DNA of 39,995 nt from SURF-25 sp040754255 (GTDB lineage Bacteria > Omnitrophota > Gorgyraeia > Gygaellales > Profunditerraquicolaceae), in contig JBFMDA010000009.1 in assembly GCA_040754255.1 (NCBI GenBank), forward strand, positions 1 through 39,995, given 5' to 3'. This document shows positions 33,697-39,995 of the stretch, piece by piece; the first letter of the stretch is position 1, and each line of letters opens with the position of its first letter. The notes beneath the pieces are model-generated. The model was given only the letters and a program-made list of their open reading frames with translations. It did no database searches and was not told the origin of the DNA. Both the position numbers and the translations under genes were made by a program.

Positions 33697-36600
33697 TATT
33701 TTACCTTTTCTGTGCGCACATCAAGGCACAAGCCCTGCAATTCCTTCATTAATACATTGAATGATTCGGGAATCCCGTGGGTCAGCCGCTGCTCGCCTTT
33801 CACAATAGCTTCATAGATACGCGTCCTTCCTGAAACATCGTCGCTCTTGACCGTAAGCATTTCCTGCAAGGTAAAGGCGGCGCCGTATGCCTCAAGGGCC
33901 CATACTTCCATCTCGCCCAGTCTCTGCCCGCCGAATTGCGCCTTGCCGCCCAGCGGCTGCTGGGTTACAAGCGAATAAGGCCCGATAGAACGTGCATGGA
34001 TCTTTTCATCGGCCAGATGGATAAGCTTCATCATATAAATACAGCCTACGGTGACTTTCTGGTCAAAGGCCTCCCCGGAATAACCGTCATAGAGTGTTAC
34101 TTTTCCGTCTTCGGGAAGGTTCGCTTTCTTAAGTAATTCTTTGATTTCGTTTTCAGAGGCCCCGTCAAACACCGAGCTTATCGTCCATACGCCTAAGGCC
34201 TTCGCAGCCCAGCCAAGGTGTGTCTCCAGGATCTGCCCGACATTCATACGCGAGGGAACGCCTAAAGGGTTTAACACAATATCGACAGAGGTACCGTCTT
34301 GAAGATACGGCATATCCTCATCGGGAAGAATCCTGGCTACCACTCCCTTATTCCCGTGCCTTCCGGACAATTTATCCCCTACGGAAACCTTTCGCTTGGT
34401 CGCGATATAGGCAACCACTCGTTTCAAGACCCCGGGAGGAAGTTCATCGCCCCGTTTGACTTTTTCAATTTCCTGCTCCTGTTCGGCTAACAATTCCTGA
34501 ATCTGCTCTTCATACGAAGCCGCCAAAATCTTTGCTTCTTCGTTATCGCTGAAATCCGCCTTCTCAACCCTGGACTTATCGATACCCAGCAACTGTGCAA
34601 GACGGACTATTTTCTCATTCCTTAAAAATTCTACCTCTTCCTTATAATAGGCCTTCAATTCCCTGATCTTGGCCGTTTCTTTAGACTTTTCTTCCTTTGA
34701 CTTCCTCCCCCGTTCTTTTCTTTGAAATACATGCACATCAATAACTACCCCTTCAACTCCCGGAGGCACGGTAAGCGAGGTATCACGGACATCGGATGCC
34801 TTCGCGCCAAAAATCGCACGCAAAAGCCTTTCTTCGGGCGAGAGCTCGGATTCTGTCTTGGGCGTCACCTTGCCCACGAGGATATCGCCGGGATTAACTT
34901 CTGCACCTACGCGTACGATACCTGTAATATCAAGGTTCTTCAGCGCTTCTTCGCTGACATTGGGGATATCCCGCGTAATCTCCTCATTGCCGAGCCTGGT
35001 CTCAACTGCCTCGATTTCAAATTCCTTTATATGTATAGAGGTAAAGACATCCTCTTTGACTAATCGTTCATTGATAAGAATGGCATCTTCGAAGTTATAC
35101 CCTCTCCAGGACATGAATGCCACGGTCAGGTTCTTGCCTAATGCCAGCTCGCCATCCTTGGTGCTTACCCCGTCTGCGATTACCTGGCCTTTTTCAACAT
35201 GATCTCCAAGCTTAATACAGGGCCTTTGATTAAGGCAGGTATCTGCATTGGTCCGTAAGAATTTTTGCAACGGGTACGTGGTCTTGCCCACCGTAATCGA
35301 AGAGCCGTCAACGCTGATGACCCTGCCGGATTCCTGCGCAATGACAACGGCACCTGAGTCATACGCCGCTTTTGCCTCCATGCCCGTTCCCGCTATCGGC
35401 GGTTCGGTGATCATCAGAGGGACTGCCTGCCTTTGCATGTTTGAACCCATCAGCGCCCTGTTGGCGTCGTCGTGCTCGAGAAAAGGAATCAAGGACGCAG
35501 CCACCGAAACAAGCTGCCTTGGAGACACATCCATATATTCGACATCTTTTGGATGGACTTTGGGAAAATCCCCTTTAAAACGGCAGGAAACCTCCCGCTC
35601 CAAGAAATTACCTTCGCTATCGATCGGCACATTTGCCTGCGCGATCATTTTATCCTGTTCGATATCTGCGGTTAAATAATCGATCTTGCGGGTCACTCGG
35701 CCGTTCTCGACTTTACGGTATGGCGTTTCAAGAAATCCCAGGTCATTTACCCGCGCGTAGGTGCTTAAAGAAGCAATCAGGCCGATATTGGGCCCTTCCG
35801 GCGTTTCTACGGGGCAGATCCTTCCATAATGAGACGGGTGAATATCCCTTACCTCAAAACCGGCACGCTCGCGCGACAAGCCGCCCGGGCCGAGGGCACT
35901 GAGCCTTCTTTTATGGGTAATCTCTGCAAGAGGGTTAACCTGGTCCATAAACTGCGAGAGCTGGCTGCGGGCAAAAAAATCGTGTAATTGAGTCGAGAAA
36001 AGCTTGGAATTAATGAGTGAATGGACGTTGAGGTTTTCAAAATCCGATAGCACGCTCACCCGCTCCCTAATGGAACGCTCAACCCTGCTTAACCCGATCC
36101 TCACCTGATTCTGCACGAGCTCGCCGACTGTTTTGATGCGGCGGTTCCCTAAATGGTCTATATCGTCTATCCTGCCTTCGCCTTCCTTTAATTTGATCAG
36201 GTATTCTATAACCTTGACTACGCTGGCAGAATCAAGGATCCTCTGGTTGAGGGAAACCTCCATGCCCAGTTTCCGGTTTAAAATGAACCTCCCTGCCCTC
36301 TCTAGGTCATAACGGGCAGTGTCAAAAAATAATCTATAAAATAGTTCCTCGGCGGCTTCCTTGGTTACCGGCTCGGTCGGCCTCATTTTCCGGTAAAAAT
36401 CAAGGTAGGCCTCTTCCTTGTTCTTTGTGTAATCCTTTTTTAACGTATTTATGATTTCCGGGTGTTCTTTGCCGAAGGCCTGGTGTATTTCCTGGTCGCT
36501 GCTGAAGCCCAAAATCCTTAATATCTGCGTGGCCGGGAAGTTTCTGCGCCTGTCGACATACGCCACGATAGTTTCGGACAAATCATATTTAAACTCAAGC

Positions 36601-37100
36601 CATGCCCCCCGCGAAGGAATAATGCGGCCGTAAAAAATCTTCTTGCCGGTTGGATGCTCCTCTTCTTCAAAACAGACGCCGGGAGAACGCTGTAACTGGC
36701 TTACCACGACGCGCTCGTCCCCGTTGATGATGAAACTGCCTGTATGCGTCATCAAAGGGATTTCTCCGAAATAGGCATCCTGTTCTTTCGTCTCTTTCGG
36801 GGTAATCAGCCTGAATTTTACTTTAAGCGATGAGCCGTACGTCAAAGACCTTCTCTTGGACTCGGCAATGTCGTATTTGGGGCTGCCCAGGTTATAGCTT
36901 ATAAATTCAAGCCGTATTGAGCGGTTAGGGCTCTCGATCGGAAATATGTCCTCCAGCACCTCCTGCAACCCCGCATGCTTCCTGTCCTGCGGCTGGACAT
37001 CCATTTGAAGGAAATCGACGTATGAAGCCGTCTGTATATCCAGGATATTGGGGAGCGGGTAGACCTCTTTTATTTTTGCAAATGTCTTTCTCTTTAGCAT
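33696..37100 (-). CDS. rpoB: RNA polymerase beta subunit
   Basis: 1134 residues, compact compared with E. coli (1342), so the lineage-specific insertions of the latter are missing. The rifampicin pocket spans 379-403 (SQLSQFMDQ to RRLSALG). Residues matching E. coli Asp516, His526, Arg529 and Ser531 are conserved; Asn518 is Val and Ser522 is Ala. The C-terminal catalytic parts, including KLSGRHGNKGVV and the final GGKAQFGGQRLGEMEVWALEA block, are intact. It begins 35 nt after rplL with only a weak ribosome site. Confidence 0.99.
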   Translation of the reverse strand: MLKRKTFAKIKEVYPLPNILDIQTASYVDFLQMDVQPQDRKHAGLQEVLEDIFPIESPNRSIRLEFISYNLGSPKYDIAESKRRSLTYGSSLKVKFRLITPKETKEQDAYFGEIPLMTHTGSFIINGDERVVVSQLQRSPGVCFEEEEHPTGKKIFYGRIIPSRGAWLEFKYDLSETIVAYVDRRRNFPATQILRILGFSSDQEIHQAFGKEHPEIINTLKKDYTKNKEEAYLDFYRKMRPTEPVTKEAAEELFYRLFFDTARYDLERAGRFILNRKLGMEVSLNQRILDSASVVKVIEYLIKLKEGEGRIDDIDHLGNRRIKTVGELVQNQVRIGLSRVERSIRERVSVLSDFENLNVHSLINSKLFSTQLHDFFARSQLSQFMDQVNPLAEITHKRRLSALGPGGLSRERAGFEVRDIHPSHYGRICPVETPEGPNIGLIASLSTYARVNDLGFLETPYRKVENGRVTRKIDYLTADIEQDKMIAQANVPIDSEGNFLEREVSCRFKGDFPKVHPKDVEYMDVSPRQLVSVAASLIPFLEHDDANRALMGSNMQRQAVPLMITEPPIAGTGMEAKAAYDSGAVVIAQESGRVISVDGSSITVGKTTYPLQKFLRTNADTCLNQRPCIKLGDHVEKGQVIADGVSTKDGELALGKNLTVAFMSWRGYNFEDAILINERLVKEDVFTSIHIKEFEIEAVETRLGNEEITRDIPNVSEEALKNLDITGIVRVGAEVNPGDILVGKVTPKTESELSPEERLLRAIFGAKASDVRDTSLTVPPGVEGVVIDVHVFQRKERGRKSKEEKSKETAKIRELKAYYKEEVEFLRNEKIVRLAQLLGIDKSRVEKADFSDNEEAKILAASYEEQIQELLAEQEQEIEKVKRGDELPPGVLKRVVAYIATKRKVSVGDKLSGRHGNKGVVARILPDEDMPYLQDGTSVDIVLNPLGVPSRMNVGQILETHLGWAAKALGVWTISSVFDGASENEIKELLKKANLPEDGKVTLYDGYSGEAFDQKVTVGCIYMMKLIHLADEKIHARSIGPYSLVTQQPLGGKAQFGGQRLGEMEVWALEAYGAAFTLQEMLTVKSDDVSGRTRIYEAIVKGEQRLTHGIPESFNVLMKELQGLCLDVRTEKVK

Positions 37101-37135
37101 ATCCGTTGCTCTCTCGTGAACAGGTACTGCTATGA

Positions 37136-37528
37136 CTATTTCAGCTCTACGGTTGCGCCGGCGGCCTCAAGCTTCTTTTTCATTTCTTCCGCCTCTTCCT
37201 TGGTAACGCCTTCCTTGACCGGTTTGGGTGCCGCATCTACCAGATCCTTGGCTTCCTTTAAACCGAGGTTCGTAAACGCCCTTACTTCTTTGATTACCGC
37301 GATCCGGTTAGAGCCGGGATTAGCAAGCACGACGGAAAACGTGGTCTTTTCTTCCTGTGCCGGCTGTGCCCCGCCTTGAGCCTGCGCACCCATCATAGGA
37401 GCAGCCATCATCGGCATGTTGGCCTGGACGCCGAATTTCTCTTCGAGCGCCTTTACCAAATCAGACAATTCCAGGACCGTCATGCCTTCGATTGATTTGA
37501 TTAATTCCTCTAGTTTCTCCTGTGCCAT
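37136..37528 (-). CDS. rplL: 50S ribosomal protein L7/L12
   Basis: 130 residues. The flexible stalk protein that recruits translational GTPases. The N-terminal dimerisation region is followed by a Met/Ala/Gly/Gln-rich hinge (about 38-60) and the globular C-terminal domain with the factor-binding helix (KIxVIKExR type, here RIAVIKEVRAFTNLGLKEAK). A strong AAAGGAGG site precedes the ATG, which fits the need for several copies per ribosome. Confidence 0.99.
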   Translation of the reverse strand: MAQEKLEELIKSIEGMTVLELSDLVKALEEKFGVQANMPMMAAPMMGAQAQGGAQPAQEEKTTFSVVLANPGSNRIAVIKEVRAFTNLGLKEAKDLVDAAPKPVKEGVTKEEAEEMKKKLEAAGATVELK

Positions 37529-37561
37529 CTCTTCCTCCTTTTGCCTCTTTTTATTTTTTGA

Positions 37562-38095
37562 TTATGAACCTGTTTCTTTTTTCTTTTTTATCTGATCAAG
37601 ACAAATGACGAACTTATTGAGTGTCCGATGAAGCACCATTACGATCCCGGTTATCGGCGATTTAAGGCCGATTACGACTTGCGTCCTTAACATTTCCTTT
37701 GAAGGCAGCTTTGCCAGTGCCTCGATATCTTTCTTCTCAAGAAGCCTTTCTTTAAGGAACCCTCCCTCCAGCTGCAGTTTTTCGTGTTCCTTGCTGAACG
37801 TATAGAGTACCTTGGAAGCATTCACCGGGTCGTCATTGACAAATATGAAACCACAGGGGCCGTTCACAAAAGCAGCCAGGCCTTCCCATTGAGAGCTCTT
37901 CAATATCCTGCGGGCGATTGTATTCCTGACCACGAAAAGATTGACTTTGAAATCGCTTAAAGACTGGCGCAGCATATTCAACTCAGGGCCTGAAAGGCCG
38001 GAGTACTTTACCACGAATACCGTATCCGCCGATTCAAGTTTTTCCTTGATGCGGTTGCCGGATATCTCTTTGAATAATAAACCTAATTTTTTCAT
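37562..38095 (-). CDS. rplJ: 50S ribosomal protein L10
   Basis: 177 residues. L10 is the base of the stalk, binding L12 dimers through its C-terminal helix. TVFVVKYSGLSGPELNMLRQ, VRNTIARRIL and the FVNGPCGFIF region are typical. It follows rplA by 4 nt, so there is no room for the long L10 leader found in other bacteria. Confidence 0.97.
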   Translation of the reverse strand: MKKLGLLFKEISGNRIKEKLESADTVFVVKYSGLSGPELNMLRQSLSDFKVNLFVVRNTIARRILKSSQWEGLAAFVNGPCGFIFVNDDPVNASKVLYTFSKEHEKLQLEGGFLKERLLEKKDIEALAKLPSKEMLRTQVVIGLKSPITGIVMVLHRTLNKFVICLDQIKKKKETGS

Positions 38096-38099
38096 ATCG

Positions 38100-38780
38100 C
38101 TAAAGAGTAAGCCTAAAACCGGGGTTCATAGTCGAGGAAAGGAACATGCTCTTCACAAATTTGCCCTTTATCGAAGCGGGCTTGGCTTCGTGTAACGCAT
38201 TGATAATACACAATGTGTTTTCAAAAAGCTTGTTTTCATCAAACGAAAACTTGCCGACCGACAGATGTATGCCGCCGCTCTTGTCCACCCGAAACTCCAC
38301 TTTTCCCCTGCGTAAGTCTTCAATGGCCTTGGCTATATCATTGGTAACAGTACCTGTCTTTGGGCTGGGCATAAGCCCGCGCGGGCCTAATACCTTTCCA
38401 AGCTTGCTTAAGTCTTTCATCATGTCGGGCGTTGCAATCACGTTGTCAAAATCGAGAAATCCGGCTGCTACCTTATCAATCAGCTCAACCGAACCAACAT
38501 AGTCCGCCTGCGCCTCCCTGGCTATCTTCTCGTGCTCCCCCTTACAAAACACTGCGATGCGCACTTTCTTGCCCGTCCCATGGGGAAGTACTACTGTGCC
38601 GCGCACCATCTGGTCGGACTTCTTGGAATCCACATTAAGCTGAAAATGCAGGTCCACTGATGCGTCGAATTTAGGCGGCACTGCCTTTTTTATCAACGCG
38701 ATAGCTTCTTTAAGGGTATACGCCTTTGTGTGGTCGCTTAATTTCGACGATTCTTTATATCGCTTGCTTTGCTTCTTCAT
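38100..38780 (-). CDS. rplA: 50S ribosomal protein L1
   Basis: 226 residues. L1 forms the mobile stalk that releases E-site tRNA. KFDASVDLHFQLNVDSKKSDQMVRG and the central LGPRGLMPSPKTGTVT signature are conserved. It starts 3 nt after rplK. Confidence 0.99.
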   Translation of the reverse strand: MKKQSKRYKESSKLSDHTKAYTLKEAIALIKKAVPPKFDASVDLHFQLNVDSKKSDQMVRGTVVLPHGTGKKVRIAVFCKGEHEKIAREAQADYVGSVELIDKVAAGFLDFDNVIATPDMMKDLSKLGKVLGPRGLMPSPKTGTVTNDIAKAIEDLRRGKVEFRVDKSGGIHLSVGKFSFDENKLFENTLCIINALHEAKPASIKGKFVKSMFLSSTMNPGFRLTL

Positions 38781-38783
38781 GAC

Positions 38784-39209
38784 TTAGCCTTCTATAGCAA
38801 TCCCCATACTCCTGGCAGTGCCTTCGACTATCTTGATTGCCGTGGTAATGTCGGAGGTATTGAGGTCTTTTATCTTGAGTCTTGCGATTTCTTCGACCTG
38901 TTTGCGGGTAACTTTTCCTATTGTTTCTTTACCGCTTATCCCTGAAGCCTTAGCGAGGTTTGCGGCGCGCTTAAGGAGGATTGAAGACGGGGGGCTTTTA
39001 ATGATAAACGTGAAAGACTTGTCCTCGTGCACGCTGATTACTACCGGAAGCACCAGGCCCTCCCTGTCCTTGGTCTGGTCATTAAACTGCTTACAAAACT
39101 GCATGATGTTGACGCCGTGCTGGCCTAAGGCAGGGCCTACCGGAGGCGCTGGGTTTGCCTGACCCGCAGTTACGTGCAATTTAATCTGTGCAACGACTTT
39201 TTTAGCCAT
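38784..39209 (-). CDS. rplK: 50S ribosomal protein L11
   Basis: 141 residues, the exact family length. L11 binds the GTPase-associated centre of 23S rRNA. QIKLHVTAGQANPAPPVGPALGQ-type sequence opens it and the thiostrepton-region prolines are present. The C-terminal MGIAIEG is standard. It starts 3 nt after nusG. Confidence 0.99.
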   Translation of the reverse strand: MAKKVVAQIKLHVTAGQANPAPPVGPALGQHGVNIMQFCKQFNDQTKDREGLVLPVVISVHEDKSFTFIIKSPPSSILLKRAANLAKASGISGKETIGKVTRKQVEEIARLKIKDLNTSDITTAIKIVEGTARSMGIAIEG

Positions 39210-39212
39210 CCG

Positions 39213-39740
39213 TTATACCTTCTCGACCTGCCAATACTCAAGCTCAACGGGCGTAGACCTGCCGAAAATGGAGATGCTTACCTTCAGCCTTCCTTTTTCG
39301 GGATGAATTTCGTCGATTGTCCCGTTGAAGTTCATAAACGGCCCTTCCTTAACCCTTACCTGCTCCCCTTTTTCAAAAATCGTTTTAGGGCTGGGTTTGA
39401 TTTTGGTCTCTTCGGTCCTCTTTAAAATACCCTGTACTTCGTCATCGGGCAAAGGAGTAGGTTTTTTGCCTAACCCGATAAATCCGGTGACCCCCCTGAT
39501 TTTTTTAATCGCTGCATATGTAAAATCATTGAGTTCCATTTCCACCAGGATGTAGCCCGGGAAAAACCTGCGCTCTAGGATCTTTTTTTTGCCTCCCCTG
39601 ACCTCTGAGATCTGCTCGGTAGGAATGATTACTTTGGATACCGAATCCTTTAGCCCCGAAGAAACGACCTTGCTTTCTATCACTGTTTTGACTTTATCTT
39701 CGGAACCTGTTTGTGTATGGATAATATACCAATGTTTCAT
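39213..39740 (-). CDS. nusG: Transcription elongation/antitermination factor NusG
   Basis: 175 residues. The N-terminal NGN domain (KHWYIIHTQTGSEDKV to about 115) binds RNA polymerase. The C-terminal KOW domain (GEQVRVKEGPFMNFNGTIDEI) contacts S10 or Rho. FFPGYILVEM is the conserved core strand. It lies 4 nt after secE, the near-universal pair. Confidence 0.98.
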   Translation of the reverse strand: MKHWYIIHTQTGSEDKVKTVIESKVVSSGLKDSVSKVIIPTEQISEVRGGKKKILERRFFPGYILVEMELNDFTYAAIKKIRGVTGFIGLGKKPTPLPDDEVQGILKRTEETKIKPSPKTIFEKGEQVRVKEGPFMNFNGTIDEIHPEKGRLKVSISIFGRSTPVELEYWQVEKV

Positions 39741-39744
39741 AAGG

Positions 39745-39936
39745 CTACCTGAATACCACGCTCAAAAGCTTGGAAAGAAAAATATCTATTACCCCGATAT
39801 ATAACGCCATGATGCCGGTAATCACAATCACTACGTAGGTTGAACCTATAAGCTCAGAACGGCTCGGCCAGGAAACTTTATGCAATTCCTGCCTTACTTC
39901 CTGAAAGAACTGCGTCGTTTTTTTAAATAGGTTCAT
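39745..39936 (-). CDS. secE: Protein translocase subunit SecE
   Basis: 63 residues with one membrane span (about 33-55). The cytoplasmic amphipathic helix EVRQELHKVSWPSRSEL before the span is the signature of minimal bacterial SecE. It clamps SecY in the translocon. AAAGGGG lies upstream of the ATG. Only about 35 nt separate it from the tRNA, so the two are probably on one transcript. Confidence 0.97.
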   Translation of the reverse strand: MNLFKKTTQFFQEVRQELHKVSWPSRSELIGSTYVVIVITGIMALYIGVIDIFLSKLLSVVFR

Positions 39937-39970
39937 TTCGTTACTACCCCTTTTTGGTTCGACGTCTACA

Positions 39971-39995
39971 CAGGAGCGGCAGGAGTCGAACCTGC
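39971..39995 (-). tRNA. 3' end of a tRNA cut by the window edge, probably tRNA-Trp
   Basis: On the minus strand the T arm GCAGG-TTCGACT-CCTGC is complete. It is followed by the 3' acceptor strand CGCTCCT and discriminator G. The next bases are TGTA, so CCA is not encoded and must be added by the CCA-adding enzyme. The anticodon is outside the window. tRNA-Trp is inferred only from the conserved tRNA-Trp-secE-nusG order. Confidence 0.85.

Noticed and set aside
1..39995. Mobile elements, CRISPR arrays, toxin-antitoxin, defence or biosynthetic islands
   Set aside because: No repeats, transposases, integrases or foreign-looking blocks were seen; nearly every base is in a core gene.

Overview
This window is an ordinary, gene-dense piece of a bacterial chromosome. 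Every gene I can support lies on the minus strand, so transcription runs from high to low coordinates. I call 54 protein-coding genes (one cut by the left edge) and the 3' end of one tRNA (cut by the right edge). No stretch longer than about 140 bases lacks a gene. There are no insertion sequences, CRISPR arrays, phage genes or other accessory islands.

Layout in transcription order. (1) 39995-37136: a tRNA 3' end (probably tRNA-Trp), then secE, nusG, rplK, rplA, rplJ and rplL. (2) 37100-26718: rpoB, rpoC, rpsL, rpsG and fusA. (3) 26699-10492: tuf and the S10, spc and alpha ribosomal protein clusters joined end to end, with secY, adk, map, infA, rpoA and rplQ. The 42 genes from secE to rplQ have gaps of at most 60 nt and many start/stop overlaps, and I see no internal terminator. 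(4) 10478-2861: a metabolic run with equally tight spacing. It holds an aspartate-type aminotransferase, an aconitase-superfamily large subunit, a PilT ATPase, the matching small subunit, an isocitrate dehydrogenase, a malate dehydrogenase, a dihydrolipoamide dehydrogenase and a free-standing lipoyl domain. (5) 2843-735: groES-groEL under their own promoter and a CIRCE (HrcA) operator, closed by an intrinsic terminator. (6) 728-1: a strong new promoter with an adjacent palindrome, driving a CvpA-family membrane protein and the start of a further gene.

How the genes work together: regions 1-3 make the ribosome, RNA polymerase core, two elongation factors, an initiation factor and the Sec translocon. 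Region 4 looks like part of a TCA-type pathway (citrate/isocitrate/2-oxoglutarate, malate/oxaloacetate, oxaloacetate/aspartate) plus two components of a 2-oxoacid dehydrogenase. A type IV pilus retraction ATPase is embedded in it.

Organism: a Gram-negative-type bacterium, given PilT, CvpA and GroES-GroEL. EF-Tu carries a non-standard switch I region that I recall from Planctomycetes and relatives, and ribosomal protein L30 is absent from its usual place. Together these point, with low to moderate confidence, to the PVC superphylum, possibly Candidatus Omnitrophota. I found no convincing undescribed system. The best leads are the EF-Tu switch I variant, pilT inserted between the two dehydratase subunits, the probable aconitase role of that enzyme, and the cvpA promoter with its palindrome.
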